Assembly: GCA_963758025.1 (NCBI GenBank)
Contig: CAVWUA010000021.1
Location: 50,490 to 114,489 of the forward strand
Origin: CAVWUA01 sp963758025
Lineage (GTDB): Bacteria > Planctomycetota > Planctomycetia > Isosphaerales > Isosphaeraceae
Direction: 5' to 3'
Length of the DNA stretch: 64,000 nt
A program made the position numbers and the translations under genes. Below are positions 45,471 to 57,343 of this stretch, in pieces; within the stretch, counting starts at the first letter, position 1, and each line of letters starts with the position of its first letter. The notes beneath the pieces were generated by a model. It was given only the letters and a program-made list of their open reading frames with translations. It ran no database searches and was not told the DNA's origin.

Positions 45471-47235
45471 ATGATGACCCCGCACTGGCGACTCCGACCG
45501 CACGACCGCTCACGGATCGAGGCCCTGAGCCGCGAGGCGAATCTCCCTCCCCTGGTCGCCCAGATCCTGCTCAATCGGGGAATCTCGGACCGAGAGTCCG
45601 CGCGGATTTTCCTCGAAGCACGGCACAAGAGCCTGCACGATCCCGAAGGTCTGCCGGGGATCGTCGAGGCCGCCGACCGGATCGTGAAGGCGGTTCGGCA
45701 AGGGAAAAAAATCACGATCTACGGCGATTACGACGTCGATGGCGTTTGCGGGACCAGCGTGCTGTGGTCCTGCCTGAAGCTGGCTGGCGCGAAGGAGGTT
45801 GAATATTACATTCCCCACCGCGTGGAGGAGGGCTATGGCGTCAGTGCCGAGGCCCTCCGCAAGATCATCGGCAAGCACAAGGCCGAGCTGGTCGTCACGG
45901 TCGATTGCGGGATCACGGCGGTCGAGGAAGCGAAGCTCGCGCGCGAGTTAGGCATTGAGTTCATCGTGACCGATCACCACGCGTTCGGTCCCGAGTTACC
46001 TGCCGCCGATGTCCTGGTCCATCCTCGCTTGCCGGTGCGGACGTATCCCTTTGGTGAGCTGTGCGGATGCGGCGTTGCCTTCAAGCTGGCCTGGCAAATC
46101 TGCAAGAGCTTCGGCGACGGAAAGAAGGCGTCGCCGCATTTACGCGACTTTCTCTTGCGGGCGATCAACCTCGTCGCGCTCGCGACCGTCGCGGATGTCG
46201 TCCCCCTGGAGGACGAGAATCGGATTTTCGTGCGCCACGGATTACGAGGGATCGCCTCGGACCCGTCCGTGGGTTTGCGGGCCTTGCTCGAAGTGTCCGG
46301 ACATCTGGGAAAACAGCGCCTGAGTACCGGGACGATCGGCTTTGGTCTGGCCCCTCGGATCAATGCCGCGGGGCGGCTGGAGCGCGCCATGGCCGCCGTC
46401 GAGATGCTCACGACGGACGACGAAGCGCAGGCTCGTGATCTGGCGCGGAATCTGGATGAATGCAATACCCGTCGCCAGGAAATCGAGCGGCTGATCGTGG
46501 AACAGGCCAGGGCCAAGATCGAGGAGATGGGAGGCGCCGACGGCCGCGGCGCGATCGTCGTGGGCGATCCGGGGTGGCATGCCGGCGTGATCGGGATCGT
46601 CGCCAGCCGATTGACGGATCTGTTCCACCGCCCGTCCATCGTCGTGGCCCTGTCCAACCCTCTGTCTCAAGGTTCCGCCCGATCGATCCCGGGATTTAAC
46701 CTGGTCGAGGCGATCCGCGCCTGTTCCGAGGGGTTGATTGGCTTCGGTGGACACGCCGCGGCGGCGGGCCTGAAGCTCGCCCCGGAGGAGTTCTCTGGCT
46801 TCGCCGAGCGCTTCAATACGCACTGCATCGCATCCCTCAAGCCCGAGCAACTGCGCAAGGAACTCCTGATCGACGCCGAGGTGATGCTCGGTGAATTGAA
46901 CCTGCGAACCGTCGCCGCCATCGACGATCTGGAGCCTTACGGTGTCGGTAACCCCCGCCCGCTCCTGCTGGCCGAGCGCGTGCGACTCGTGGGAGAGCCC
47001 CGGCTGGTCGGCGAGAAGAAGAACCACGTTCAACTCCGATTCAACCAGGGCGGGGTGACCCTCAAGGGGATCGCCTGGAACATGGCCTCGCGGCTGGGGG
47101 ACCTCTCGCTCGGGAACCCTCGGCTCGGTCGTCTTTCACCCGTCGATCAACGAGTGGAATGGCCGTCGGGATGTCCAGCTTGAGGTGAAAGACTTTCAGG
47201 TCCACCAGGGAGACGCTCATGCCCAGACGGCCTGA
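45471..47235 (+). CDS. recJ: Single-stranded-DNA-specific exonuclease RecJ; one frameshift near the end
   Basis: Full-length RecJ, about 588 residues. The DHH core is present: YGDYDVDGVCGTSVLW (motif I), VVTVDCGITAVEEA, IVTDHHAFGPELP (motif III, DHH), and LVALATVADVVPLEDENR. The DHHA1 domain has SARSIPGFNLVEAIRAC and GFGGHAAAAGLKLAPE. RecJ degrades 5' ends in recombination and repair and needs Mn/Mg. The reading frame changes near 47115 (LGDLSLG to TLGSVVFHPSINEWNGRRDVQLEV), typical C-terminal OB-fold sequence; a single-base indel, probably an error. AGGGAGG precedes the ATG pair at 45471. The end overlaps the pcm gene by 17 bases. Confidence 0.93.
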
Positions 47236-47866
47236 ATCCTCTCCCGGCGCGGTCATCGCCGAACTGGTGCGGCAGCAAGGCATCCACGATGCGAGAGTCC
47301 TCGGCGCCCTCTCCCGAGTCGATCGGGAGCGGTTCGTGCCACCCCCTCAACGCGAGCACGCCGACGAAGACCGGGCACTGCCGATCGGTCTGGACCAGAC
47401 GATCAGCCAGCCGTTCATCGTGGGCCTGATGACTCTGGAACTGGCCCTCACGGGAACGGAGCGGGTGCTGGAGATCGGGACCGGCAGCGGTTATCAGACG
47501 GCCATCCTCGCCGAACTCGCGGCCGAGGTCTTCACGGTCGAACGGATCGCCACCCTCTCGCTCCGGGCGCGAGGGTTACTCGACGGCCTCGGATATTCCC
47601 ACATCCATTATCGGATCGGTGACGGAACGCTCGGCTGGCCGGAGCACGCGCCGTTCGATCGGATCATCGTCACGGCGGCGTCTCCGAACCTGCCGCCAAG
47701 CCTCTTCGACCAGTTGAACGAGGGGGGCGTTCTGGTCGCTCCGCTCGGAGACGAGGAGGACCAGAACATTGTCACGATCCGGAAGCGGAACGGTCAGCCC
47801 CTGGCGCGCAAGGTCCTGGCGTGCCGATTTGTCCGGCTGATTGGTGAAGAGGGTTGGGAATACTGA
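47219..47866 (+). CDS. pcm: Protein-L-isoaspartate O-methyltransferase
   Basis: 215 residues, usual size. Pcm repairs isoaspartyl residues using SAM. Diagnostic segments are DRERFVPPPQREHADEDRALPIGLDQTISQPFIVGLM, VLEIGTGSGYQTAILAELAAEVFTVER (SAM-binding motif I), YRIGDGTLGWPEHAPFDRIIVTAAS, and LNEGGVLVAPLG. The start ATG at 47219 lies within the last codons of recJ, so translation may be coupled. An MBL-fold gene follows on the same strand. Confidence 0.93.
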   Translation: MPRRPESSPGAVIAELVRQQGIHDARVLGALSRVDRERFVPPPQREHADEDRALPIGLDQTISQPFIVGLMTLELALTGTERVLEIGTGSGYQTAILAELAAEVFTVERIATLSLRARGLLDGLGYSHIHYRIGDGTLGWPEHAPFDRIIVTAASPNLPPSLFDQLNEGGVLVAPLGDEEDQNIVTIRKRNGQPLARKVLACRFVRLIGEEGWEY

Positions 47867-48034
47867 AGTCGTCGGGAATGCTCGGCCACAGGGTCGTGGG
47901 CGTCGGTGGTGTTGTCACCACGAGGGTTGGACCGTAAAATCGCGAAGGTCGCCACGTCTCGGGATTTCGCGAGAATTCTTCAGCGCCTCCGTCGCCCCCA
48001 GTACTCGATAGTTGCTTCCGGAGATCATCGGCTG

Positions 48035-48817
48035 ATGGTTGAACGACGGTACGTCTTCCCCGGCGTGATTGAGATGAACGTCCAGGCGCGTCGCCGGCTG
48101 GGCGTCAACATCTATCTGATCGACGGAGGCACGGAATACGCCTTGATCGATGTCGGCTTCCTCGATGAACTGCCCGACGTTCTCGAGTTGATCCGACAGA
48201 TGAATTTCTCACTGTCGGCCTGCAAGATGATCATCGCCACCCATGCCGACGCCGATCATGCCCAGGGCCTCGCGCGGGCACGCGAGGTCCTCAAATGCGA
48301 GGTCGCCGCGCACCCCAAAAGCGTCGTTCCACTGGAGCAGGGGGATGAGATCCTGACCTACGCCCGGATCGATGCGCAGAACATCCACATCGAGATGCCC
48401 CGCTGCAAGGTGGACCGGACGATCGACGAGGGAGACACGATCCAGATCGGTGACAGGACCCTGGAGGTCTGGAGCACACCCGGGCACACCGCCGGACAGC
48501 TCTCCTTTCGCATGGGCAACCTCCTCTTCTCGGGAGATAACATCTTCCGCGATGGATGCGTTGGCGTGATCGACGCGCATCATGGTTCCAACCTGCCCGA
48601 GTACATCGCCAGCCTGAAACGAATCCGTGAGTGCGACGCCCAGTGGTTGCTTCCCTCGCACGGGCCTATTTTTCGCAAGGACAACGCCCTCATCGATGCG
48701 ACGATTTCCCGGCTGGAGTCGTACAGCCATATGGCGGATTTCGGCACCTGCGCCGTGGATTGGCCTCTTCTGGATGACTGGGAGGACGAGCTCTCCGAGG
48801 GCCGGCTTCCCTCGTGA
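48035..48817 (+). CDS. MBL-fold metallohydrolase
   Basis: About 260 residues from ATG 48035 (MVERRYVFPGVIEMNV); the frame is open back to 47906. The metallo-beta-lactamase core is NIYLIDGGTEYALIDVGFLDEL, IIATHADADHAQGLARA, VWSTPGHTAGQLSF, LLFSGDNIFRDGCVGV and LLPSHGPIF. The first motif is HxDxDH rather than the usual HxHxDH; the second histidine is Asp, while the other metal ligands (His in TPGHT, Asp in SGDN, His in PSHG) are kept. Such variants occur in the family and still bind metal. A thiolesterase- or lactonase-type activity is possible; the substrate is unknown. Confidence 0.82.
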   Translation: MVERRYVFPGVIEMNVQARRRLGVNIYLIDGGTEYALIDVGFLDELPDVLELIRQMNFSLSACKMIIATHADADHAQGLARAREVLKCEVAAHPKSVVPLEQGDEILTYARIDAQNIHIEMPRCKVDRTIDEGDTIQIGDRTLEVWSTPGHTAGQLSFRMGNLLFSGDNIFRDGCVGVIDAHHGSNLPEYIASLKRIRECDAQWLLPSHGPIFRKDNALIDATISRLESYSHMADFGTCAVDWPLLDDWEDELSEGRLPS

Positions 48818-49087
48818 GCAGGGCGCGTGGACGGCGATCGGATCGACGAAACCCTGCTTTGCCAAATTTTTCTCCGTCGGGATGGGCCACATCGCGGTCA
48901 AACGACGCTCGTAGAGCATGGAGCGTTGTTGTTGGCGTGTTCTTGGGGGACTGTGACTCTTCTGATAATCCTTGCGATCCGGTTCCGGGTCGTCTTGGAG
49001 ATCGAGCGGAATCTCACCACCCGAACGAATCGACGCCGCTGTCAACGATTATGTGGTCCTTCTCAACGCATCAGGGAGAACGATTCG

Positions 49088-49759
49088 ATGAATGCATTCC
49101 GCAAGCTGGTTTTCGCCTTCAGCGTCACGGTCTTGCTGGCTTCGCCGGCGCTGGCGCAACAACGTCAGGGGGGGTTCCGGGGCGGCCGGGGCATGGGTGG
49201 AGGGCTTTTCCTCCTCATGAATCCGTCCGTTCAGAAGGAACTGGATTTGAAGGAAGAGCAAGTCGAGAAGGTTCGCACGACGCTTCAGGAGATCCGTGAG
49301 AAGCACGGCGACGAGATGCGGTCCCTCCAGGACCTTCAGGGTGACGAGCGTCGCGAGAAGATGCAGTCGATCCTCGCGACCATGGAGAAGGAGTCCAAGG
49401 AGGGCCTCGCCAAGGTTCTCACCGAGGAGCAGTCCAAGCGGTACGAGCAGATCGTCCTTCAGCAGCGCGGAATCGAGGCCCTGACCGACCCGGTTGTTCA
49501 GAAAGCCCTGTCCTTGAACGACGATCAGACCCAGAAGATCGACCAGATCCAGCAGGACCTGATGGAAAAGTCTCGTGAGCTTCTCCAGGGTGCTCAGGGG
49601 AATTTCCGCGAAGTCATGCCGAAGGTGATGGCCGCTCGTCGGGAGGCGTTCACGAAAGCGGCGGACGTGCTCACGGCCGAGCAGAAGGAGACCTGGAAGA
49701 AGATGATCGGCGAGCCGTTCGAGATCCAGTTCCAGGGTCGCGGCGGCGACAACGCCTGA
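49088..49759 (+). CDS. Exported Spy/CpxP-like (LTXXQ-type) helical protein
   Basis: 223 residues from ATG 49088 behind GGGAGAACG. Signal peptide AFSVTVLLASPALAQ, then a Gly/Arg-rich linker (QGGFRGGRGMGGG). The mature part is helical with LTxEQ-type motifs (ELDLKEEQVEKVRTTL, KVLTEEQSKRYEQIVLQ, ALSLNDDQTQKIDQI, VLTAEQKETWKKMIGEPF), as in Spy/CpxP periplasmic chaperones and planctomycete relatives. It probably binds unfolded protein or metal in the periplasm. Codon use and frame are clean. Confidence 0.8.
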   Translation: MNAFRKLVFAFSVTVLLASPALAQQRQGGFRGGRGMGGGLFLLMNPSVQKELDLKEEQVEKVRTTLQEIREKHGDEMRSLQDLQGDERREKMQSILATMEKESKEGLAKVLTEEQSKRYEQIVLQQRGIEALTDPVVQKALSLNDDQTQKIDQIQQDLMEKSRELLQGAQGNFREVMPKVMAARREAFTKAADVLTAEQKETWKKMIGEPFEIQFQGRGGDNA

Positions 49760-49897
49760 TCCTCCGATTCCGGAAGCCAGATCACTCCCCGGCGATCGAG
49801 AGCAGAAATAGGCTTTCGGTCGCCGGATTCTTTGGCGCCGGAGGCGTCTGTCCTCTCCGTCGTCTTGACCGGATCATCGGGAGAGGGTTCGGACGCG

Positions 49898-51080
49898 TTA
49901 CGCACGTTCCGTCGCGGACGAGATCGGAGGAACGGTCGGCAAGGTCTGGCTCGGGTTGATGAAGACGCGGCCCAGGAGAATCAACTCGTCACCTTCGCGG
50001 ACCGGCCCGGCCTCATTGCCGACCGGATTCAGGAGCATTTGTTCCCCTCGCTGAATGCCGATCAGGAGGCAGGATCGCCGGTCGCCGCGGTGTCGCAGGA
50101 ACATGCTGGCGATCTCCACGAAATCACGACCGATCAGTTCCGCCGGGACCGGCATGACGTACATCTCGTTGGCATCCCGTCCCACGGTCAACAATTCCTG
50201 ATAGACGTGGGTCATGCCGTGGTAGAGAGCGGATTTGGCGAGCAGACGCAGACCCAGCTCGTCCGATGAGATGATTTCGTCCGCGCCGGACTTACGCAGG
50301 TGATGGCTGAAGTTGGGGTTGTCGGCACTCGACCGCGATGTTCGGTTGGTGATCTCCCCGGCAGACGTTGCGGATGGCAATGCACGTGAGAATGGTCTTG
50401 CCATCGGAATGCTCTCCCTGGCGATCGTCGGAGAGGACGACCACGGAATGAGCCTGAGCCACGCGGGCTCGTCGCAGGATGACCTCGTTCGTCGGGTCGC
50501 CCCGGACGATGTAAACGTCGTTGAACGCCACGTCCTCTTGCTTGTCCGGCAGGACGATCCCTTCCGGGTTGTCGTGGATGATGACGACGGGGCGTTTGTC
50601 CTGAATGATCTTGCCGTGAACCTCACGAATCCACTGCAGGCCCCTGGGGGCCCAGTTGCAGAGGACCAGATGGTCCTCCATCTCGAAGTGGGACACTTCA
50701 CGCCTCCGCAATTGGTACTCGACAAGAATGGATGCCACCGTACCCGTGAACAGGCCCACCAGCCCCAGGCCGGAAACGACCAGGATCATGGCGAACAGTC
50801 GGCCGAACGCGGTCGAAGGCTGGATTTCGAGGCCGCTGAACAGCAGGACCCAGGCACTCCAGAACGATTCTCCCAGGGTCTTAAAGGAATCGTTGGTCCG
50901 GTGCTCGGCCAGGAAGATGCCGATCGTTCCGATCAGCCATGCCAACACGATCCCCGCGCCGATGCGCACGACGCGGTTCCGGTGCCAGAGGCGCAGGGCG
51001 GACTGTAATGTGACTCGCCTTGAGCGAGACGTCAGCGTACGGACGAGACGGCGAGGACGCGGTTTGCGACGCTTCGGCAT
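49898..51080 (-). CDS. RCK-domain ion-channel-like protein with non-canonical pore filter; one frameshift
   Basis: After basic residues and a first membrane helix (IGAGIVLAWLIGTIGIFLAEH), the pore segment reads SFWSAWVLLFSGLEIQPSTAFGRLFAMILVVSGLGLVGLFTG. The K-channel filter TVGYGD is absent; SGLEIQP stands in its place, although the flanking pore helix and the FGR turn are kept. A cytoplasmic TrkA/RCK Rossmann domain follows (EDHLVLCNWAPRGLQW). It then jumps frame near 50328 (NIAVECRQ versus SADNPNFSHHLRKSGADEII) into a second RCK-like part with RDANEMYVMPV and a TrkA-C-like end. The layout resembles CASTOR/POLLUX or ligand-gated K/Ca channels. It starts 12 bases after the WD40-cytochrome gene and is probably in the same operon. 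Confidence 0.75.
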
Positions 51081-51092
51081 GTGAGTCCCAGT

Positions 51093-54000
51093 TCAGAACC
51101 CGGAGTCCGCGTTCGTTGACTCGTGACCGGCCGCGTCGCGCGGACGAACCTCCAGTGAGATGGGAGGGGAACAGTTCTCCGTACCCGCCTGTTCGCAACG
51201 TCCCTCGGCGAAGAACATCCGGGAGAGTGGCTGTACCCAGGGTTCGGCGTAGAGAAAAACCGTGCGCTCCGACTTGTCCTCGGTGATCAGGACCCCATTG
51301 AGCCCGATATTCAAGACGCGGACCCCGAGCGGAAGATTGCGCATGTTGATGGGAACGCGGCCCTGGAAGGCCGCCGAACGCTCCACGGACAGGGACATTT
51401 CGACGCGCTCTCCAGGGTGAATGACGATGGATCGAGGTGTGGCGTCCAGGGATAGATTGGGTTCGGGCGTGACCGTGATCCATCCCCCCAGCGGTCCTTG
51501 CGGGTCGATCTCGTGGGTGAGGACACCACCGTCGGACGATCCCTCCGCCACGTTCGCGGTGGCCACGGCGGACCAGGTTGGAGGCGAGATGGCGGGTGCC
51601 GACTCATCCGCCGTCAGCAGAAGATCCGCCGTGTAGGTGTCGGCTTCGATCCGCGTTTCGGTCGCCGTGATGCCCGGTGGAAGGTTCTTCAGAGCGACAT
51701 CCACAGGACCGTCAAATCCGTCGATTCGCTCGATCGTGGCCGAGACGACGGTCCCTCCACCTCGGGCGATATTGGGATTTTCCGGGTCGAGGCTCAACCG
51801 AAAGTCTGGCTCCGGGGGTCGGACGATCAGGTGATATCCGAAGCTGAGCCCTCCGATGCCCCGAACGTCCATCACCCGAACGACAAACGGGCCATCGTGC
51901 GGCGGATCAAAAAGAAGGTAAGAATCCTTGTCGTAACCCGGTCCTCCGTCGTCATTGCGATAGTCAATCGTCACCGGAGACGCACCGCCCGACGGGAAGT
52001 GTGTTCCGGGTGGATGAATCTCGACCTTGGAGATCGTCTGGCCCTGGGGATGATGTTCGGGGGTCGTGCCGAGAAACGCAACACGCTCTCCACTGTTGAG
52101 ACGCGCATTTCCCAGTCCCCAGAAGATGGCGTCATCATCCGGGTTTCTTGGAAGTTCGTACAGGCGCATCAACTCACGGCCGACCAGCACATAGTCCCCC
52201 ACCGCGAAGTCTTCCCATTTCGTCAGCCGGATGTTGCGGCCGGTCGAGGCATGATCGCGGAAAGCCACGGCCGTCTGGGCGACCGGCCGAAGCACTGCGC
52301 GAGGGACAACCTGACCCTCTTCGTCGAGAATCTCAATCACGGGATCGATGGGGGAACCGAGCCGCCGCCCGTAAATCTCAATGACCACGCGTTGCCCCTG
52401 ACGGGCAAGGAAGCGGACATGGTCCACATCCCCATCCTGGCCGATCCGCCCCGACAGGCCCCCAGGCACGTTGATTTCATTCGCGTTGCCGGCGAGGTCG
52501 TTCTCTTCGGACTCGACCGTCTGTGGCCCCTCGGCCACGAGAATGCGACGTTCGGGAAACGTCGCGGACCCTTCCGGTAGTTGCGTGGAAACGTCGATCC
52601 GTTTCCCGATCGGTGCGTCGTCGGGTACGGAAACAGTGATCTGCGATTCGGCCAGGTTGAACCCGTCAAGCGCGATCGAGGCGGTTCTGTCCCGGCGGAA
52701 CCCCCAACGGGAAGTGGGCGGTCAGGTAGGGCGTGGTTCCCGCCTCGATCCGATAAAAATGATTTCCCGAACCGCCATAATCCTTGTCCGAAACCCGCAA
52801 GAGATACGTTCCGTCGGTGGGTACGGTGAAGCTCAGGACCGGGTCGGGATTTCCTTCGATGTCCTCGTCCGTGGCCAGGACGCGTCCGTTCTGGTCAAGC
52901 ACCGTCAAGGCCCCGATCAGACCGGACCCTAACCGTTTCGCCATCGTGTCAAGGACCAGCGTCTCTCCCGCCTTCGCCTCGAACCGGAAAAGGTCGATAT
53001 CGCCCGCCTTCTCGATCGTTCCCGTGATCGTGGCGGGAAGGGAAACCGTTGCCGCCTTCTCGGAGTCGTCATTCGGTTCCGTCTCCGGCGACTCCGCATA
53101 GCGAGACACCGCGAACTTTTGCGGAGGCGGGGTTCCGAGCGGCGTCCTCGCCCAGAAGGCGTGAATTCCCGGCGTCGCATTCTCGGAGATTTGTAATTCG
53201 ATCTGAAGCCGGTTGGGGATTGTTCGACTCGTCGGGAACAATCGTGCTCGAGACGCCAGCATCGGGGAAGACAATCTCCTCGGCGCGTCCCACGCCATTT
53301 CCGCTCAGCGTGACCTTGACCGTGGAACCGCGTGCCGCGCCGCGAGGGCTCGGTGCGTTCAACGAGGCATCGCGGACCAGTTCGGGCTTTTTCGGTGGTT
53401 CGGTGGGCGTTGCGGATTTGGGTTCCGTCTCCACGACAGCCGGCGCGGGGCTCAACGTCGTGACCAGCTCCGCGGATTTCGTGTCGTAGAGTGCGAGAGA
53501 GCCGTCATAACGGCCAACGGCGAGGGTCTGTCCGTCCGGAGGAACGGCCAGACCGAGAGGCCAGTCGGGCTGTTCCGGCAAGGCGTTTCGAGGATTCAGG
53601 GAGGGTAGGTCCCAGACCTTGATCGCCCGGTCCTCGCCACTGGTATAGAGGGTCCGCCCATCGGGAGCCACGACGAGCCGGAGGATCGCGCCATCATGTC
53701 CGATCACGGACTGTTCCAGTTGAGCGGAATCCCGGGTGACGCTCCATACCCAGATCGTTTTATCGACCCCACCCGCCAGCACGTTACGACCGTCCCTGGA
53801 AAAGGCGACGGCGTACAATTCGGCCGTCGCGTCTGAAAGCGTCAACAGTTTTTTTCCGCTGGAGACGTCCCAGAGTTTGACCGTGCGATCCGCCCCCGCC
53901 GAGGCCAGCAAGGCCCCGTCCGGTGAGAAGGCGACGGCATGAACCGCGTCGGTATGCTCCTTGAGCGTTCGAGTCACCTCGCCCGTCCGGACGTCCCACA

Positions 54001-54790
54001 ACTTGACCAGGCGATCATAACTTGAAGTGGCCAGAGTCGTTCCATCGGGGGAAAGGTCGGCCGAGAGAATCCCATCGGTGTGGTCGCGCGCTTCGTGCCG
54101 CCTGGCCTTCTCCTTCAGGTCCCAGAACACCACGGCGCCGTACTGGCCAGCCCGTCCACCCGCCGCGATCAAGGTTTGTCCGTCCGGCGTGAAGTGAACG
54201 GACGTGATTCGCCCGGGGAAGTTCGGCAACGTGGGGAGCGGCTTTCGACTGGTGGCGTCCCACAGAAGCACCGCGTTCCCCTGTCCGGCCGCCAGCGTCT
54301 TCCCGTCCGAGGAGAAGGCGACCGTCGTGATCGGCGGAGCGGTCGGCACCCGCACCGGGACGTTCGGAAGGTTGGCCAGCGGATCGACCAGAGACGCGAT
54401 TCTCGTTTCGGACTCGGAGCGGCCGTCGAATTTGGCCCCCTCGGCCACCCAGCGTTCCAGCGTCGCGATCTGTTCATCGCTCAACGGTGGCTGCTTGTAC
54501 GGCATGCGTGGGGCGGCGTCGGGACGGATCACCTCGATCAGGTAACTCGCGTCGGGATCTCCCGGCTCAAGGATCGCGTCGCCCAGGGTCTCGCCCCCTT
54601 TTTTCAGGAGGGCGAAGGTCGTCATCTTCAAGCCGTTCTCGGCTTTTTCCTCGTTGTGGCAGCCGAGGCACGACTGGACCAGGATGGGTGCGACGTCGTC
54701 GCGAAAGCTGACCGCTTCCTTCGGCTCGGCGTTAACGAGCGAGGGGGACACGATCGCGCAGAGGAGAAGAAACAGGGCAGGGCGTTTCAT
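51093..54790 (-). CDS. Planctomycete cytochrome-like WD40 protein with PPC and Ig-type domains; two frameshifts
   Basis: About 1230 residues. Signal peptide, then a single-heme c-type motif (SCLGCHNEEKAENG) of the planctomycete PSCyt1 domain. At least seven WD40-like blades follow (VKLWDVRTGEVTRTLKEHTDAVHAVAFSPDG and relatives). The C-terminal half has pre-peptidase C-terminal (PPC) domains (EPNDDSEKAATVSLPATITGTI, AGDIDLFRFEAKAGE, DVDHVRFLARQGQRVVIEI) and Ig-like regions. The frame jumps near 53218 and near 52695, both with immediate resumption. The gene follows the DUF1549/DUF1553 gene by 35 bases. It probably binds heme and substrates at the cell surface, perhaps for polysaccharide breakdown; the role of this operon type is still unproven. 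Confidence 0.8.
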
Positions 54791-54825
54791 GGTCGCCTCG
54801 GTTCGGGTTCAGAGACCGACACCGC

Positions 54826-57280
54826 TCAATGATTGAACAGGAACTCTTTACCCGTCAACGTGGCCCAGTACAGGTCCTCGATCGCCTGCCTGCGCGCGGC
54901 CTTACGCTCTTCGGGATCGGTCAAACCGGCCGTCGCTTCGTCGAGGATGGGCAACAGCGTTGATCGTTCCTCGACGGTCGGATGGCGACTCAAAGCCGAC
55001 AGGAACAGCCGATCGAGAATCCGCGCGTTCGGCTCCTCGGAGACCGCGGTCTTCGCCACCGTGCCATCGTCGGATCGGAGCTTGTTGTTGAGGGTCTCAC
55101 CATTGGCCAGATGCAGCGCCTGCGCGACCGAAGGTTCGGCCGAGCGTTCGCAGGAACAGGTTGTCTCCCGTTCCGGACGGCCAAACGCATCCAGGAAGGT
55201 GTTTTCGGGTTGCACGTCCGGGAGTTGCAGGCTCCGCCAGCCCGCGGGATAGCCGTTGAAGGGGGTCGGCACGCCGGTGACCTGAGAGATCGCGTCGAGG
55301 AGGACCTCCGCGGGAAGTCGCTTGACCGGATAGTGGCTGAAGAATTTGATGTCGGACTCGTTCCCGGCGATCGGCGTGCTCGAACGGGAATACACCGCCG
55401 ATCCCATGATCCGTGCGGATGAGATGTTTCAGGTCGCGCCCGTGTGCCCGAAAATCCTCGACGAGCCAGGCCATGAGGGCCTCGTCACTGGCCGGATTGG
55501 TCGTGCGCAGGTCGTCCTCGGGCTCGATCAAACCTCGGCCGAAGAAGTTGCGCCAGACGCGGGTGATGATCGCCCGATCGAAATACGGGTTTTCGGGGCT
55601 GACGAGCCAGTCGGCAAAGGCCTCGCGACGGTCGGACCGATCCTCGATGGACAGAGGCTCACCGTCGAGCGGTTGGGGCGCCATGACCGTCCCCTTGCGA
55701 GGATGGACGATGTTCCCCTCGGTGGCCGCGGTGACGATGACGTCTCCCGCTTCGGCTCCATCCTTCAGCTTGACACGCGCGAAAAGGTTGGCGAGCCCGT
55801 AATACTGGTCCTGGGTCCACTTCTCCATCGGGTGATTGTGGCAACGGGCACAGGTCAGGGAGAGGCCCATGAACGCCATGCTCGTGCTCTCGGTCAGGTC
55901 GATCGGGTCGCGGTGGAGCACGAAATAATTGGCGGCCCCGTTCTCTAAACTGCGACCCCGCGCCGTGATGATCCGTCGCGCGATTTCATCCCAGGGCCGG
56001 TTGTCGGCGACGCTTTCCCGCAGGAAGCGGTAAAACGCCCACATCGACGGGCCGGGGAGGGACTTGGAGGACACGAGGAACAGGTCGGACCACTTGTAGG
56101 ACCAGTAATCGACGTATAAAGGACTTTCCAGAAGCCGATCCACCAGTCGGGAACGCTTCTCCGGGTCATGATCTTTCAAAAACGCAACGACCGTCTCCGC
56201 GGGAGGAAGGGTCCCCGTCAGATCCAGATACGCCCGGCGGAGAAAGGTGGCATCGTCGCAAAGAGGCGAGGGAGGAATCCCAAGCGACTCCAGCTTTGCC
56301 AGGTTCCGCTCATCGATCGTGTTGAAGCGAGGAGCTTTGGCGAACACCTGGGGATCTACCGTGGATTCATACGGCGAGGTGACGGTTGTCAGATCCACCC
56401 GGCTACTGAACCAGACCGTGATGGCCGCCTCACCGTGTCCCCGCACCGTGACCCGCCCCTCGTCATCCACCTTGGCGACGGTTTCGTCGGTCGTGTCGAA
56501 CTTCGCCCAGCGGGTGACGTCGGCGGTGCGACCGTCGGAGTAGGTTGCCTGGACGAGGACCTGTTGCGACTGACCGGGTTTCAAGCGAACAGCGGCGGGG
56601 ATGGCTTGCACCTCAGTCAAGCGCGGGTCCTCCTTGCGAGGGGGAGCCATGCCCTGGGCGATCCACTCGGCCAGGATACGGTAGTCGAGCGAGTCGGGCG
56701 TGAATCGGACGCCACCGCCATGTTCGATCGCGCCGGTGGGTTTGAGCAGGAACAGACTTTCCGCCGGTGCGGTCTTGACGATCCGACGCCCGAGACTCTG
56801 GCGGGTCAGGACGTCGTAGTCGATCTCCGGGCCATACCCACGAAGCGTCAGGCGAAACCCATTTTTTCCGGCGGCCGCGCCATGGCACGCACCCGAGTTG
56901 CAACCGGCTCGGGTCAGGACGGGAAGCACGTCGTTTCGGAAATTCCATCGTGAAGAATTGTCCAGACTCTTCACCTCGATCGTCGCCCGCGCTTGCCGCT
57001 CTCCCACGATGGCCGTCAGCGTCGTCGCGCCTTCCGCGACAGGAGCGACGATTCCCTCGGCCGTGACCGTCGCCACGCGAGGGTTCTCGATCGAGAAATG
57101 AGCCTGCTGGGACTGGTCCTCGACAAGGGCTCCGTTCGCGTCTCGAAGCTCGACAAGAAATCGTTGCGTGGCGGTCGAGCGCGAGAGTGTGACCGAAGGG
57201 GGTAAAAGGACCAGGTCCTCCCCCAACGTGGGCGAACAAAACGCGATGCAAAGAATCGTCCCGAGAAGATACCGTCTCAT
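54826..57280 (-). CDS. DUF1549/DUF1553 protein with Ig-like domain and cytochrome-type motifs; one frameshift
   Basis: About 820 residues. After a signal peptide, residues 30-110 form a bacterial Ig-like (BIG_2) domain (VATVTAEGIVAPVAEGATTLTAIVGE). Then comes the PSCyt2 region with a CxxxCH motif (AGCNSGACHGAAAGKNGFRLTLRGYGPEID). DUF1549 follows (RRAYLDLTGTLPPAETVVAFL, GLSLTCARCHNHPMEKWTQDQYYGLANLF, with another CxxCH), and DUF1553 (NPYFDRAIITRVWRNFFGRGLIEP, DNLRT-like). The frame breaks near 55408 (HLIRT to IMGSAVYSRSS) and continues to 54826. This family defines a planctomycete-specific gene set found with DUF1501 genes. The function is unproven; multiheme electron transfer or glycan degradation has been proposed by inference. 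Confidence 0.9.
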
Positions 57281-57343
57281 AAGGCGGGTCCGGTGGGATG
57301 GGAGGAATTCGCGCGGGTTAAGCCCAGGGCAGGATCGAAGGGT

